NCBI RefSeq assembly: GCF_000307875.1
Contig: NZ_AJLS01000059.1
Location: 1 to 64,000 of the forward strand
Direction: 5' to 3'
From: Neobacillus bataviensis LMG 21833
Lineage (GTDB): Bacteria; Bacillota; Bacilli; Bacillales; Cytobacillaceae
Length of the DNA stretch: 64,000 nt
This document shows, piece by piece, positions 53,189 through 64,000 of this stretch (the stretch's first letter is position 1; the number at the start of each line of letters is the position of its first letter). Both the position numbers and the translations under genes were made by a program. Below the pieces are notes generated by a model. That model saw nothing but the letters and a program-made list of their open reading frames with translations. It made no database searches and was not told where the DNA came from.

Positions 53189-53932
53189 CTACCTCGCAAG
53201 CGGGTGCCGTTTTCGATAAACCTCATACATGAGTAAGGATGCCGCTACTGAAGCATTTAACGAGGTCACTTTTCCGACCATCGGCATTTGAATCAGAAAA
53301 TCACATTTATCTCGAATTAATCGTCCCATTCCTTTTCCCTCACTACCGATCACTAAGCCAAGTGGGAGCGTACCATCCAATTGCCGATAATCTTCCTTTC
53401 CTTTCGCATCTGTTCCAGCGATCCATACGCCCCGTTCTTTTAATTCATCAATCGTTCGCGCCATATTTGTCACACGGACAACTGGTATATACTCAATCGC
53501 GCCTGTTGAGGCCTTCGCAACGGTTGCTGTTAGGCCGACAGCCCTTCGCTTTGGAATAATAATGCCATGTGCCCCGACAGCGTCTGCCGTCCTCATAATC
53601 GATCCCAGGTTATGCGGATCCTCGATTTCATCCAGCAATAAAAAGAAAGGTGATTCATTTTTCTTTTCAGCTGCGGTAAATAAATCATCTAATTCTGCAT
53701 ATTGATAGGCAGCCACATAGGCTAAGACACCTTGATGATTTTGATCGCTGATTTGATCAATTTTTTTCTTGGGGACATATTGGACAATGACATGTGCTTC
53801 CTTTGCCAATTGTGTAATTTGCTGCATTTGACCGCGCTGCGAACCTTCCGCAATTAAGATTTTATTAATATCCCGCTCCGATTTAAGTGCCTCAATGACA
53901 GGGTTTTTCCCAACGATATAGTCCTCATTCAC
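53189..53932 (-). CDS. rlmB: 23S rRNA (guanosine-2'-O-)-methyltransferase RlmB
   Basis: 247 residues: N-terminal substrate-binding domain and a SPOUT (trefoil-knot) domain with [34 protein letters not shown] and [13 protein letters not shown] motifs. Methylates a guanosine in the peptidyl transferase loop region of 23S rRNA in homologues. Four-base overlap with mrnC. Confidence 0.94.
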   Translation of the reverse strand: MNEDYIVGKNPVIEALKSERDINKILIAEGSQRGQMQQITQLAKEAHVIVQYVPKKKIDQISDQNHQGVLAYVAAYQYAELDDLFTAAEKKNESPFFLLLDEIEDPHNLGSIMRTADAVGAHGIIIPKRRAVGLTATVAKASTGAIEYIPVVRVTNMARTIDELKERGVWIAGTDAKGKEDYRQLDGTLPLGLVIGSEGKGMGRLIRDKCDFLIQMPMVGKVTSLNASVAASLLMYEVYRKRHPLAR

Positions 53933-54354
53933 TGTACCGTTCCTCCTTTCTGTTCTTCAACATATAAAAATGCTTTTTCCACGAGCTCTTCTAAGCGCTC
54001 TTTCTTTTCTTCCAAAAATAAATAGCCCATTAATGCTTCAAACGCGGTGCTGTAACGATACGTCTGGACATCGGTATTTTTCGGAACCGTGCCGGACTTT
54101 GCATTTCTGCCGCGCATCACCACAGCTAATTCTTCTTCAGTTAATAGTTGTTCGTCCATCAGTTGAAAAAGAACTTGGCACTGGGCCTTCGCGGAGACGT
54201 ACGTTGTCGCTAAGCGGTGCAATTGGTGCGGTCTTACCTTACCGTTATAAAGAAGGTGCCGTCTCACATATGACTCAAAAACCGCATCGCCCATGTAGGC
54301 CAAGGCGAGGCTATTCAATTGTTTGGCATTGACGTTGTTCTCATAATCAAGCAT
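53929..54354 (-). CDS. mrnC: Mini-ribonuclease III
   Basis: 141 residues, an RNase III catalytic domain without the double-strand RNA-binding domain. [20 protein letters not shown] and [12 protein letters not shown] hold the acidic catalytic residues. MrnC matures 23S rRNA ends in B. subtilis. Three-base gap from cysS. Confidence 0.95.
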   Translation of the reverse strand: MLDYENNVNAKQLNSLALAYMGDAVFESYVRRHLLYNGKVRPHQLHRLATTYVSAKAQCQVLFQLMDEQLLTEEELAVVMRGRNAKSGTVPKNTDVQTYRYSTAFEALMGYLFLEEKKERLEELVEKAFLYVEEQKGGTVQ

Positions 54355-54357
54355 GAA

Positions 54358-55755
54358 TTAGCCTCTTTTCCACCTTGTACCTTGTGCGGTGTCTTCTAAA
54401 ATGATATTCATTTCCTTTAGCTGATCCCTGATTTGATCAGATAGTTGGAAATTTCGATCCTTACGTGCCTGATTGCGTTTTTCGATCAGTGCATCAATTT
54501 CTTCGTCCAGCATTTCTTCGCTGCCGAGTGTTAGCCCAAGCACACGGAATAGCTCTTCAAATTGGTTTGTAAAGGCATCAATGACCTCTATCGCAGTATT
54601 TTTTTCTAATAGATAATAATTAGCTTGCTTGGAAAGCTCAAATAATACAGAAATGGCTAAAGCGGTATTAAAGTCATCATCCATTGCCTCAACGAATGAG
54701 CCTTGTAAGGCAGCTATTTTATCCAGCCACTCTTGATTATTATCGGTTAAGTCTGTGCTCGCTTCTTTCCGATGTTTTAAATTTTGATAGGAAGTAGTTA
54801 GACGTTCATAGGCCGCCTTTGTGTTCTCCAATAATTCTTCACTGTAATTAATCGGATTACGATAATGAACGGATAACATAAAGAAGCGCAGCACTTGCGG
54901 ATTATGCCTTTTTATAATGTCATGCACTAGCACGAAATTCCCCAATGATTTTGACATTTTTTCATTATCAATATTGATGTAACCGTTATGCATCCAATAA
55001 CGGGAAAACAACTTCCCTGACAGGGCTTCTGATTGGGCTATTTCATTTTCATGGTGCGGGAAGGTTAAATCCTGACCGCCTGCATGGATATCAATCGTTT
55101 CACCCAGATACTTTTTCGCCATTGCTGAGCACTCGATATGCCAGCCAGGCCGGCCCGGCCCCCAAGGGCTATCCCAGAAGATTTCCCCTTCCTTCGCCGC
55201 TTTCCATAAAGCAAAGTCCAAATCATCTTGTTTCTTATCACCCACTTCAATCCGTGCACCGACTTGCAGGTCGTCAATCGATTGGTGGGAAAGCTTGCCG
55301 TATTCATCAAATCTTCGTGTCCGGAAGTAAACATCGCCTTCTGATTCATAGGCAAAGTCTTTTTCTACTAATTTCTGAATGAAATCGACGATTATATCCA
55401 TATTTTCCATTACCCGCGGGTGAACATCCGCTTTTTCACAGCCCAATGCAGAAACATCTTCAAAGTAGGCATTGATGAAGCGGTCAGCAATTGTTGGGAC
55501 ATCTTCCCCTAACTGATTGGCGGCGCGAATCAATTTATCGTCCACATCAGTAAAATTAGAGACATATTGGACAGCAAAGTCGCGGTACTCCAAGTAGCGG
55601 CGAACCGTATCAAATACAATCGCCGGACGGGCATTGCCGATGTGGATATAATTATAGACGGTCGGCCCGCAGACATACATTTTTACCTTTCCTTCTTCTA
55701 GCGGGATGAAGGCTTCTTTTTTTCTTGTGAGTGTATTATAAATTTGAATGGCCAT
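54358..55755 (-). CDS. cysS: Cysteinyl-tRNA synthetase
   Basis: 465 residues: class I synthetase with [16 protein letters not shown] (HIGH motif and first zinc cysteine), [10 protein letters not shown] (second cysteine), HHENE zinc ligands and KMSKSLGN. Its start lies 20 bases inside the end of cysE, so expression of both depends on the cysteine T-box upstream. Confidence 0.98.
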   Translation of the reverse strand: MAIQIYNTLTRKKEAFIPLEEGKVKMYVCGPTVYNYIHIGNARPAIVFDTVRRYLEYRDFAVQYVSNFTDVDDKLIRAANQLGEDVPTIADRFINAYFEDVSALGCEKADVHPRVMENMDIIVDFIQKLVEKDFAYESEGDVYFRTRRFDEYGKLSHQSIDDLQVGARIEVGDKKQDDLDFALWKAAKEGEIFWDSPWGPGRPGWHIECSAMAKKYLGETIDIHAGGQDLTFPHHENEIAQSEALSGKLFSRYWMHNGYINIDNEKMSKSLGNFVLVHDIIKRHNPQVLRFFMLSVHYRNPINYSEELLENTKAAYERLTTSYQNLKHRKEASTDLTDNNQEWLDKIAALQGSFVEAMDDDFNTALAISVLFELSKQANYYLLEKNTAIEVIDAFTNQFEELFRVLGLTLGSEEMLDEEIDALIEKRNQARKDRNFQLSDQIRDQLKEMNIILEDTAQGTRWKRG

Positions 55756-56404
55756 TGACTTTAATTCCTTCCTCTTTTAATTCAAACAGTTCCTCCTGGA
55801 GCTGACTTAGTTCTGCTTGCATTTCCTTTAAGCGGTCGGCAACCGGATCCGGCAGGTCACAATGGTTTAAATCTTTATTAATTCGCTTTCCGTCCTGTAT
55901 GACGACTCTGCCTGGAATTCCCACTACCGTCGAATTTGGGGGAACCTCTTTTAAGACCACAGAACCGCCGCCTATTTTCGAATTTTCACCGACGGTAATT
56001 GACCCCAGCACCTTTGCCCCAGTGGCAATCAAGACATTGTCTTTAATCGTCGGATGCCGTTTTCCTTTTTCTTTCCCCGTACCACCGAGCGTCACGCCTT
56101 GGTATATGGTTACATTATCCCCAATTTCGCAGGTTTCTCCAATCACAACGCCCATACCGTGATCAATAAAAAAGCGCCTGCCTATTTTTGCCCCTGGATG
56201 AATTTCAATTCCCGTAAAAAATCGGCTTACTTGAGAAATGACTCGTGCCAGAAAGAATAATTTACTATTAAAGAATGCGTGTGCGATTCGATGTGACCAA
56301 ATCGCATGTAATCCTGAATACGTTAAGATAACTTCTAGATAACTCCTTGCCGCAGGATCTTGTTCAAAAACAACCTCGACGTCCTCCTTAAACTTTTTGA
56401 ACAT
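55736..56404 (-). CDS. cysE: Serine O-acetyltransferase
   Basis: 222 residues from the ATG at 56404 (GGGGGG seven bases upstream); an earlier in-frame start lies in the repeat element. An N-terminal helical domain ([16 protein letters not shown]) and a left-handed beta-helix with hexapeptide repeats ([23 protein letters not shown]-like [10 protein letters not shown]). First step of cysteine synthesis from serine. Controlled by a T-box riboswitch responding to uncharged tRNA-Cys. Confidence 0.96.
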   Translation of the reverse strand: MFKKFKEDVEVVFEQDPAARSYLEVILTYSGLHAIWSHRIAHAFFNSKLFFLARVISQVSRFFTGIEIHPGAKIGRRFFIDHGMGVVIGETCEIGDNVTIYQGVTLGGTGKEKGKRHPTIKDNVLIATGAKVLGSITVGENSKIGGGSVVLKEVPPNSTVVGIPGRVVIQDGKRINKDLNHCDLPDPVADRLKEMQAELSQLQEELFELKEEGIKVNGHSNL

Positions 56405-56439
56405 CGCCATTCCCCCCCTTTGTTTTTTTGCAAAATATG

Positions 56440-56588
56440 AAAAGCGCAAGCGCCCTGTTCAGCGGCGTATGGCCTGGAGCGCTCCAACTGAGATAAAGGA
56501 AACACGATGAGCCGGAGGCGAATCGATGTTGACTTATCGTAGGGCGGAGAGCGAAGGACATTAGCCGCTAGGGCGCTGAAGCTAGACA
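56440..56588 (+). repeat. Dispersed repeat element with shared ends, copy 2 (T-box to cysE)
   Basis: About 149 bases, beginning AAAAGCGCAAGCGCC, then CTGTTCAGCGGCG, and ending CCGCTAGGGCGCTGAAGCTAGA. These ends match copy 1 (51206-51324) in inverse orientation; the middle differs and includes the palindrome GGAGCGCTCC. It is placed between the T-box terminator and cysE, lengthening the leader. Confidence 0.75.
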
Positions 56589-56590
56589 AT

Positions 56591-56624
56591 AAAAAAGCGC
56601 CCCTGTCGTATCGACAGAGACGCA
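56591..56624 (-). terminator. T-box terminator before cysE
   Basis: On the minus strand GCGTCTCTGTCG and CGACAGGGGCGC form the stem, followed by TTTTTTATTG. It is the off-state of the T-box. Confidence 0.9.
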
Positions 56625-56880
56625 TTACGCGTGGTTCCACTCTGATTAGACCAATTAGCTAATTTCATGCTGTTCGTAATGAACACACCCCCCTAGCTAT
56701 AAAAGTCTCACTCTAACTTGTTAACGGATGGCTCCGCCCATATCTACTCAGGAGTTGACCCTTTTCGAAATGGGGCTCAGAGGTGCATTTCAAATCAGGA
56801 GGGGCTTAAACCACTTTCAGCCGGTGATGGTTCTCTCTTTCAAGCATCCTTTTCCTACTTTTCCTCATCTACGCTTTAGA
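56625..56880 (-). promoter_or_regulatory. T-box riboswitch, cysteine (UGC specifier)
   Basis: On the minus strand the conserved T-box AGAGTGGAACCACGCG lies at 56628-56643, followed by the terminator. Stem I carries the AGAGA-like segment GAAAGAGAGAACC, and the specifier loop reads GAAATGCACC, with TGC (56785-56787) as the cysteine codon. It lets uncharged tRNA-Cys turn on cysE-cysS. Confidence 0.92.
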
Positions 56881-56900
56881 CTATGAATTTACTTTCTTAT

Positions 56901-56929
56901 ACTATATTACATTTTTCTCTTATTGTTAA
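56901..56929 (-). promoter_or_regulatory. Promoter of the cysE-cysS T-box transcript
   Basis: On the minus strand TTAACA (56924-56929), a 17-base spacer and TATAGT (56901-56906). The -35 overlaps the gltX stop codon. Confidence 0.75.
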
Positions 56930-58383
56930 CTAATAATTTTATGAATTCTGTTTTGCACTTTACTTTTGCCCAAAAGCTCAATTGTCTGCGGCAAATCCGG
57001 GCCATGTGTTTGCCCTGTTACTGCCGCACGAATTGGCATAAACAGATTTTTCCCCTTTTGACCAGTGGACTTTTGAACCGCCTTCATTGCCGCCTTAATG
57101 CCATCGGCTTGGAAGCTTTCAAGCTGGTCTAGCTCATGAGAAAATGCCTTTAATACTTCTGGAACTGTTTCCCCTGCTAAAATTTCCTTTGCCTCTTCTT
57201 CGTATTCTGCATCCTCTTTAAAGAATAGGTCTGATAGTTCAACGATTTCTGCACCAAAGCTCATTTTTTCTTGTAAAAGCGCTACTAATTGGCGTGTCCA
57301 TTGATGCTGTTCATCAGTTAGATTGGCACTCACACGACCAGCCTTGATTAAATGCGGAAGGGCAAGTTCAAGCAGGCGGTCAACTTCAATCGTTTTCATG
57401 TATTGGTTGTTCATCCATGTCAGCTTTTGCTTATCAAATAATGCCGGTGATTTTGATAAACGGCTGGCATCGAATAGTTCGATAAATTCATTTTTTGAGT
57501 AAAGCTCATCTTCACCCGCCGGTGACCAGCCGAGTAAGGTAATAAAGTTAAATAATGCTTCGGGAAGGTACCCTAATTCTTCGTATTGCTCAATGAATTG
57601 AATAATCGATTCATCCCGCTTACTTAACTTTTTCCGGCTTTCATTGACAATCAGCGTCATATGCCCAAAGACCGGCGGTTCCCAGCCTAATGCTTCATAG
57701 ACCATCAGCTGCTTCGGTGTGTTGGAAATATGGTCATCACCGCGAAGCACATGGGAGATCTTCATTAAATAATCATCGACCGTTACCGCAAAATTATAGG
57801 TTGGCGTTCCATCCTTTTTAATGATGACCCAATCACCCATACCTTCTGATTCGAAGGAAACTGAGCCCTTAACCATATCATCAAACGTATAGGTTCTTCC
57901 TTCTGGTACGGCAATTCGAATACTTGGCTCCCGGCCTTCTTGTTCAAGTTGACGGCGCTCTTCCTCAGTTAAATGACGGCATTTACCGGAATAATGCGGA
58001 GTTTCGCCTCGTTCCGTTTGCGCTTCCCGCTCTGCTTCAAGCTCTGCTTCGTTACAATAGCATTTATAGGCATGACCATCTGCTAATAATTGATTGTAGT
58101 AGGTTTCATATAGATCATTCCGCTCTGATTGGCGATATGGCCCGTATTCCCCGCCGACATCGACACTTTCATCCCAATCCATGCCAAGCCATTTTAAATA
58201 CTTTAACTGGCTTTCCTCACCGCCGGCAATATTCCGCTTTTTATCAGTATCTTCAATCCGGATAATAAATTTTCCGCCTTGACTGCGTGCAAATAAATAG
58301 TTGAATAACGCAGTACGGGCGTTTCCGATATGTAAATGTCCCGTTGGACTTGGTGCATACCTTACACGAACTTCGTTTGACAT
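56926..58383 (-). CDS. gltX: Glutamyl-tRNA synthetase
   Basis: 485 residues: class I synthetase with [20 protein letters not shown] (HIGH) and KLSKRD (KMSKS equivalent). In Bacillus it charges both tRNA-Glu and tRNA-Gln, with the latter corrected by GatCAB. Good GGAGGC ribosome binding site. It lies between ispF and the cysE T-box. Confidence 0.98.
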   Translation of the reverse strand: MSNEVRVRYAPSPTGHLHIGNARTALFNYLFARSQGGKFIIRIEDTDKKRNIAGGEESQLKYLKWLGMDWDESVDVGGEYGPYRQSERNDLYETYYNQLLADGHAYKCYCNEAELEAEREAQTERGETPHYSGKCRHLTEEERRQLEQEGREPSIRIAVPEGRTYTFDDMVKGSVSFESEGMGDWVIIKKDGTPTYNFAVTVDDYLMKISHVLRGDDHISNTPKQLMVYEALGWEPPVFGHMTLIVNESRKKLSKRDESIIQFIEQYEELGYLPEALFNFITLLGWSPAGEDELYSKNEFIELFDASRLSKSPALFDKQKLTWMNNQYMKTIEVDRLLELALPHLIKAGRVSANLTDEQHQWTRQLVALLQEKMSFGAEIVELSDLFFKEDAEYEEEAKEILAGETVPEVLKAFSHELDQLESFQADGIKAAMKAVQKSTGQKGKNLFMPIRAAVTGQTHGPDLPQTIELLGKSKVQNRIHKIIS

Positions 58384-58433
58384 AATAATAATGCCTCCAT
58401 GAATAATTAGTTTGTTCTCAACTGATTATTTTA

Positions 58434-58909
58434 TCATTTCTTTTTCAATAAAACTACTACTTGGGAGGCAATGCCTTCCCCTCTGCCAGTAAAGCCTAGT
58501 TTCTCCGTCGTAGTCGCTTTTACATTAATTTGTTCTGGTGCTGCCTCAAGTAATTCCGCAATTCGGGAGCGCATTTGCTCTATATAGGGAGCCATTTTCG
58601 GCTTTTGCGCGATAATGGTGCAATCCGCATTAACCAACTCGTAGCCCTTCTCCTTAACCAGCATCCATACATGCTCCATCAGCTTTGCTGAATCCGCATC
58701 TTTAAAATTCGGATCGGTATCGGGGAAGTGCTTGCCAATATCCCCCTCCCCAATTGCTCCAAGGCAGGCATCTGAAACTGTATGTAATAGTACATCTGCA
58801 TCGGAATGACCCAAAAGACCCTTTTCATAAGGGATCGTAATGCCGCCAATAATAAGCGGGCGCCCTTCTGTTAATTGGTGAACATCGAAACCCTGTCCAA
58901 TTCGAAACA

Positions 58910-58910
<1 letters not shown>
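58434..58910 (-). CDS. ispF: 2-C-methyl-D-erythritol 2,4-cyclodiphosphate synthase
   Basis: 158 residues from the ATG at 58910, which overlaps the ispD stop by one base (TGATG). Zinc ligands D9 and H11 (GFDVHQ) and the [11 protein letters not shown] and [16 protein letters not shown] blocks are present. Step five of the MEP isoprenoid pathway. Confidence 0.97.
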
Positions 58911-59620
<710 letters not shown>

Positions 59621-59634
59621 CTATCTAGGTCCAG

Positions 59635-60726
59635 CTACAGCGCTTTTTCTAAAAGTTTTGGTTTTGCAAAAATCATCCGTCCAGCAGATGTCTGGAGCAC
59701 ACTTGTCACTAGTACCTCAATTCGCTTGCCGATATATTCTCTTCCTTCTTCGACAACAATCATGGTTCCGTCATCTAAATAAGCAACACCCTGATGATAC
59801 TCTTTCCCATCCTTGATTACTTGAACGGTAAGTTCCTCACCTGGAAGGACAACTGGCTTCACAGCATTTGCCAAATCATTGATGTTTAACACCGTGACAT
59901 TCTGCAGCTCACATACTTTATTTAAATTAAAATCATTCGTGACGAGGATGCCATTTGTTAATTTTGCTAGTTTCACGAGTTTCGAGTCTACTTCGCTAAT
60001 TTCCTCAAAATCGCCCTCATATATTTCTACCTTGATGGCGAGTTCTTTTTGAATCCGATTTAAGATATCTAATCCTCTGCGGCCGCGGTTTCGTTTCAAC
60101 ACATCGGAAGAATCCGCGATATGCTGCAGCTCCTCAAGAACGAATTGTGGGATCACAATTGTTCCTTCCAAAAAGCCCGTCTGACAAATATCAGCGACAC
60201 GTCCGTCAATAATCACGCTCGTGTCCAATATTTTTAAAGCTTTGCCGGCGGCTGCCTTTTCGGCCTCCTCATCCCCGGGCTTTTTCTTGTTTCCACGATT
60301 ACCAAAAAGGCCTAATAGCTCATCCCTCTTTTTAAAACCTACTTGAAAGCCCATATAACCAAATAAAAGCGTCAACAAGATGGGAGCAACGGCATTCAAA
60401 ATTGGCACTTGAACAGCATTAAGGGCAAAGCCAATTAAAAAGGCCACGATTAATCCGAAAATTAACCCAACGCTGCCAAATAACACGTCCGTTACAGGGA
60501 TTTTCACTAAAGAATCTTCTGCCCATTTTATGAAATTAAAGACATAATCTACCGCCCAAAAGGTAATAAGATAAAAAATAATAGCACCTAAAATAGCAGT
60601 AACATATGAGTTATTGATAATCGGAATGTCGTCCATAGAAAATAATTTGAACAACTCCGGCAATAACAATATACCAAGCGTTCCTCCCATAATGAGGAAG
60701 CATGCTTGCACGATTCGTTTTAACAT
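59635..60726 (-). CDS. yacL: YacL, PIN/TRAM-domain membrane protein
   Basis: 363 residues: four N-terminal membrane helices (1-110), a PIN nuclease-like domain with [14 protein letters not shown] and [11 protein letters not shown] acidic sites, and a TRAM domain at the C-terminus. RNase activity is suggested by the fold but not established. A TATAAT box (60747-60752) 21 bases upstream, weak -35. Its last codons (aaagcgctgtag) resemble an end of the dispersed repeat. Confidence 0.92.
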   Translation of the reverse strand: MLKRIVQACFLIMGGTLGILLLPELFKLFSMDDIPIINNSYVTAILGAIIFYLITFWAVDYVFNFIKWAEDSLVKIPVTDVLFGSVGLIFGLIVAFLIGFALNAVQVPILNAVAPILLTLLFGYMGFQVGFKKRDELLGLFGNRGNKKKPGDEEAEKAAAGKALKILDTSVIIDGRVADICQTGFLEGTIVIPQFVLEELQHIADSSDVLKRNRGRRGLDILNRIQKELAIKVEIYEGDFEEISEVDSKLVKLAKLTNGILVTNDFNLNKVCELQNVTVLNINDLANAVKPVVLPGEELTVQVIKDGKEYHQGVAYLDDGTMIVVEEGREYIGKRIEVLVTSVLQTSAGRMIFAKPKLLEKAL

Positions 60727-60930
60727 TCCTTCACCTCCTCTAATACATTATAAACATATTCCCAAAATTGAAACGTTGAATTTGTGATTATTTTTCCAAA
60801 TTGTAAAGGATTTGAAACAGTTCTGTGATGTAAAAATCTTACTCCTCATAGGGTAGCATCTGTAAAAATTTGTGTCAAACAAATTGAAATTCACCATTTT
60901 AACACACGATATTTGCCTTTTCAATGCTTT

Positions 60931-62004
60931 TTATAGGTGACGGTCTGTATATAGCCGCTCTTTAATTAACTTAAAACCTTCTTTTATCTTTTTCGCACGT
61001 ACTTCGCCGATACCTTCGACATCATCCAGTTCCTCTACTGTGGCATAGATAATTTTTGACAATTCACCAAATGAACTAATAAGATTCTCTATGATTATGG
61101 TGGGTAATCTTGGGATCTTATGTAAAATCCGATAGCCTCGTGGAGGTTTATTTTCATCGAGATGGACATAGCCTAGGTAGCCCAATAATTTTAATAAAAC
61201 GACATCCTCAATTGTTCCGCTCGATGTCAATGCCTGCATGCGCTGCAGGATATCCCTTACCTTACTATCCCGTTCGCAGGCATAATCTTTCATAATCAGC
61301 ATCATTTCTTCTTCTAAATCTGTTAGGATTTCATTCATTTGCAAGCGAATAAGTCGTCCCTCTGTCCCCAATTCATGGAGAAAGGTTAATAGTTCATTTT
61401 TAATCTTTAACACCATTTCAAAACGATGGAGAACTAGTAAAATATCGTTATAGGTAACAGATTCCTCGAACTCTAAAATACTTAAATTGGTCACACTTTT
61501 CTCAAGCACTGCCTTATATTTTTCAAGCGTTTGAATAGCTTGATTGGCTTTTGTTAAAATGACAGCAATGTCCTTTAAAGCATAACGGAAATTCCCTTGG
61601 TACAAGGTAATCACATTTCTTCTTTGGGAAATGGCAATCACCAAGGTTTTTGTTTGTTTGGCTGCTCTTTCAGCCGTCCGGTGCCGCATCCCTGTTTCGG
61701 ACGATGGTATTTCTGGGTTTGGTGCAAGCTGGGCATTAGCAAAAAGGATCTTATTACCTGTTTCATTTAAAATGATGGCGCCATCCATTTTGGCCAGTTC
61801 ATATAAAAAGCTTGGCGAAAAAGGACAATTGATTTCAAAGCCGCCATCCACAATACTTTTTACCCTTTCATTATAGCCAACGACAATGAGCCCCCCTGTA
61901 TTTGCCCTAAGGACATTATCAATCCCCTCGCGAATAGGTGTACCGGGCGCAAGAAACTGCAAGACATCACTAATAGATTGTTCACCAAGCTTTTTATTGT
62001 CCAT
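60931..62004 (-). CDS. disA: DNA integrity scanning protein DisA, diadenylate cyclase
   Basis: 357 residues: N-terminal diadenylate cyclase domain with DGAIILNE and [12 protein letters not shown] motifs, a helical spine and a C-terminal helix-hairpin-helix DNA-binding domain ([20 protein letters not shown]). It makes c-di-AMP and stalls at branched DNA, coupling damage to sporulation control. Next to radA, whose product inhibits or assists it in B. subtilis. The gap to yacL (204 bases) has no gene. Confidence 0.97.
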   Translation of the reverse strand: MDNKKLGEQSISDVLQFLAPGTPIREGIDNVLRANTGGLIVVGYNERVKSIVDGGFEINCPFSPSFLYELAKMDGAIILNETGNKILFANAQLAPNPEIPSSETGMRHRTAERAAKQTKTLVIAISQRRNVITLYQGNFRYALKDIAVILTKANQAIQTLEKYKAVLEKSVTNLSILEFEESVTYNDILLVLHRFEMVLKIKNELLTFLHELGTEGRLIRLQMNEILTDLEEEMMLIMKDYACERDSKVRDILQRMQALTSSGTIEDVVLLKLLGYLGYVHLDENKPPRGYRILHKIPRLPTIIIENLISSFGELSKIIYATVEELDDVEGIGEVRAKKIKEGFKLIKERLYTDRHL

Positions 62005-62106
62005 CTGCTATCCCCCTATGAATAATGGCAAGTTCACTGACAATATGTGCTAATTCAATTATATATTATATTCTATGGACCTATCACCAAACTGCCTTTA
62101 GGTTAT

Positions 62107-63486
62107 TTAGAAGGGGTAATCACTAAAAACCTTATTAATGACCTCAGAAAGCGTATTACAAGGTATTACATCTATTTGTTTAAAGCTATTTGGATTTTTT
62201 AGTGCATTCTTAGCTATATACACTTTCTTAAATCCCATTCTCTCTAATTCCTTTACTCTAGACTCAAGTGCTGGAACTTTCTTTAACTCACCTGTTAAAC
62301 CAATATCGGCAATAAACACAGTATCATTGGTGATGCCTTTATCTTTATAAGAAGATACAATACTCATCAACGCTGCAAGATTACTTGATTGCTCTTTCAG
62401 TCGAATTCCCCCCGTAGTCTTAATAACCACATTCTGATTGAGCATTTGCAGACTTGCTCTTTGTTCCAAAATAGCTGTCAGAGTGCTTATTTGGTCTTTT
62501 CGCATACATTCACCTATTCGGGAAGGATACGGTGTGAATGTTGGTGAAACTAAACTTTCTATTTCTACAATAATAGGTCTTGTACCTTCTTTAATTACGG
62601 TTAAGGCACTTCCACTTACGACTTCATCTCTTTGAGTCATAAAGAACTCGGATGGATTCTCTATCCCAACCATTCCAGTCTCCGTCATAGCAAAAAAGCC
62701 CATTTCCCCTGTGCTGCCATATCGATTTTTACTTGCCGAAAGAGCCTTTAGTTCTTCACCTTGTTCTCCATCAATGATTAAGACCGTATCAACTAAATGT
62801 TCTAATGCTCTTAATCCAGCAAGTTCGTCATCTTTGGTCATTTGTCCAACCATAATCACTGCACGTGGTCTATTAGCGCTTTTAGCCACCTTTAAAAGCT
62901 CATTTGCACACTCCATTGTCTGGGTTGGAGAGCCAGGTCTTGAATTGTACTCTTCCAGAACAAATGTTTGAATACTGTCGATGATGATTAAGTCGGGATC
63001 CACTTCTTCGATACAAGCAAGAACATTATTTAAGCTTGTGTCAGAGTGTACAAAGATATTTTCATCCACTCTTGGTAAAATACGTTCGGCTCTTCGCTTA
63101 ATTTGACTATCACTTTCTTCACCCGAGGCATACAACACCTTTAACCCTTTTTGAGCAAGATCTTGGGATACTTGTAAAAGAAGAGTAGACTTTCCCGCAC
63201 CAGGTTTAGCAGTAATAATGGTTATAGAATCTCTTACGATTCCACCCCCCATTACCCTATTAAACTCACCGATATCGGTGATAATTCTATCACTATTTTG
63301 TGATTTAGCTTCTGTTAACCTTTTAACAGTTGCAATCCCCTTTGCTACCTTCGTTGCAGTGGATTGTTTTTCATTATTTTCTTCCTGAAGCGTACTCATC
63401 GCACCACAGGCATTACAAAATCCTTGCCACTTTGGATGGTAGTGACCACAGCTGGAACAAACGTAGACTGTTTTTTTCTTTGCCAT
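62107..63486 (-). CDS. radA: DNA repair protein RadA
   Basis: 459 residues from the ATG at 63486 (MAKKKTVYVCSSCGHYHPKW); the upstream in-frame start lies in the terminator region. N-terminal C4 zinc finger, RecA-like ATPase with Walker A AKPGAGKST, the RadA-specific KNRYG motif (KNRFG in most) and a C-terminal Lon-like domain. It promotes branch migration in recombination. Confidence 0.96.
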   Translation of the reverse strand: MAKKKTVYVCSSCGHYHPKWQGFCNACGAMSTLQEENNEKQSTATKVAKGIATVKRLTEAKSQNSDRIITDIGEFNRVMGGGIVRDSITIITAKPGAGKSTLLLQVSQDLAQKGLKVLYASGEESDSQIKRRAERILPRVDENIFVHSDTSLNNVLACIEEVDPDLIIIDSIQTFVLEEYNSRPGSPTQTMECANELLKVAKSANRPRAVIMVGQMTKDDELAGLRALEHLVDTVLIIDGEQGEELKALSASKNRYGSTGEMGFFAMTETGMVGIENPSEFFMTQRDEVVSGSALTVIKEGTRPIIVEIESLVSPTFTPYPSRIGECMRKDQISTLTAILEQRASLQMLNQNVVIKTTGGIRLKEQSSNLAALMSIVSSYKDKGITNDTVFIADIGLTGELKKVPALESRVKELERMGFKKVYIAKNALKNPNSFKQIDVIPCNTLSEVINKVFSDYPF

Positions 63487-63535
63487 TGTTTTGCACTTCC
63501 TAATTAAAAATCTCCTAGTATTGTTCAAAAAACGG

Positions 63536-63575
63536 AAAAAGAGGTACACGGGTTGATTTTATTCACGTGTACCTC
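63536..63575 (-). terminator. Terminator between clpC and radA
   Basis: On the minus strand perfect arms GAGGTACACG/CGTGTACCTC with a 15-base loop, followed by TTTTTCCG. It follows the clpC stop by 27 bases, so radA likely has its own or partial read-through expression. Confidence 0.88.
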
Positions 63576-63602
63576 ATACTTTGTTAAACGGTATTTATAC
63601 GG

Positions 63603-64000
63603 CTATTTTACTAAGCTTGTTTTTTCTGCCATTCTTACAATAAATTCGCCTTGAGCTACATCAATTATAACATTTTGACCTGTTAATAATGTTCCCTTTA
63701 ATAATTCTTCAGAAAGTCGGTCTTCAATATGCTTTTGAATCGCTCTTCTTAGCGGCCTTGCCCCGTATTCAGGGTCATAACCTTCCTGTGAAATCTTCTC
63801 TTTCGCAGCATCCGTTAATTCTAAGGAAATATCTTGCTCTTTTAAGCGTTTGATTAACTGTTCAGAAAGCAAGGTAACAATTTCATTCAGATGCTTTCTC
63901 TCTAATGCATGGAAGACAATGATTTCATCGATTCGATTCAAGAATTCCGGACGGAAAGCCTTTTTCAATTCTTCCATCACTTTACCCTTCATATCCTTGT
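63603..64000 (-). CDS. clpC: ATP-dependent Clp protease ATP-binding subunit ClpC, C-terminal part
   Basis: Partial: the frame runs past the right edge; only the last 132 codons are inside. The sensor-2 region FRPEFLNRIDEIIVFH and GARPLRRAIQKHIED, plus the C-terminal D2-small domain, identify an Hsp100 unfoldase. The ClpC assignment over ClpA/B rests on position before radA and disA, as in the ctsR-mcsA-mcsB-clpC operon. Confidence 0.93.
   Translation of the reverse strand, partial: KDMKGKVMEELKKAFRPEFLNRIDEIIVFHALERKHLNEIVTLLSEQLIKRLKEQDISLELTDAAKEKISQEGYDPEYGARPLRRAIQKHIEDRLSEELLKGTLLTGQNVIIDVAQGEFIVRMAEKTSLVK

Noticed and set aside
56335-56640. Minus-strand frame spanning the T-box terminator and the repeat
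   Set aside because: It covers RNA-structured sequence and overlaps the start of cysE out of frame.

Overview
The window is chromosomal DNA of a low-GC, endospore-forming Firmicute of the family Bacillaceae (Bacillus, Neobacillus or Mesobacillus type; the genus cannot be fixed by reading alone). Protein sequences and gene order closely follow the Bacillus subtilis clpC-radA-disA ... rpoBC ... S10-spc-alpha ... rplM-rpsI ... cwlD-salA-gerD-kbaA-pdaB-rrn segment, given here in reverse, so nearly all genes lie on the minus strand. Sporulation and germination genes (pdaB, gerD, cwlD, kbaA, sigH and a GerA-type receptor) confirm a spore former. I see no phage, insertion sequence, CRISPR array or tRNA gene.

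Layout, left to right. 1-230: tandem rRNA promoters and an rrn leader, read leftward off the window. 231-5284: a small hypothetical gene, then pdaB, kbaA, gerD, salA, cwlD and ybaK. 5374-14948: an accessory block of about 10 kb with a three-gene germinant receptor operon, an SDR/QueA-like/VOC operon, a 51-bp-period hairpin array, a GAF histidine kinase with its NarL-type regulator, and an orphan cytosine methyltransferase. 15114-19454: rpsI-rplM (own promoter, L13 leader), truA and the ECF transporter core. 19794-33967: the alpha, spc and S10 ribosomal clusters; map is missing between adk and infA. 33968-34925: a repeat-rich gap with tandem S10 promoters and a second 51-bp-period hairpin array between two copies of a longer repeat. 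34926-47086: tuf, fusA, rpsG, rpsL, ybxF, rpoC, rpoB. 47335-51791: ybxB, rplL, rplJ (L10 leader), rplA, rplK, nusG, secE, rpmG. 51956-64000: sigH, rae1, rlmB, mrnC, cysS, cysE (cysteine T-box), gltX, ispF, ispD, yacL, disA, radA and the 3' end of clpC.

The genes form the core of information processing: RNA polymerase subunits alpha, beta and beta', about thirty ribosomal proteins, EF-Tu, EF-G, IF-1, NusG, SecY/SecE, rRNA and tRNA modification and decay enzymes, plus DNA-integrity signalling (DisA, RadA) and cysteine/glutamate charging. Regulation visible in the DNA includes several TTGACA-N17-TATAAT-like promoters, an L13-type and an L10-type leader, a T-box with a UGC specifier, and a possible attenuator before ecfA1.

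The least explained signal is a pair of unrelated-looking loci (11441-11690 and 34498-34681) that carry the same architecture: four palindromes with 9-base arms and 7-base loops at an exact 51-bp period, with related arm sequence (GTCCTTCAT/ATGAAGGAC). A second repeat family with shared ends occurs at 51206-51324 and 56440-56588, each time inside a leader or intercistronic region of a core operon.
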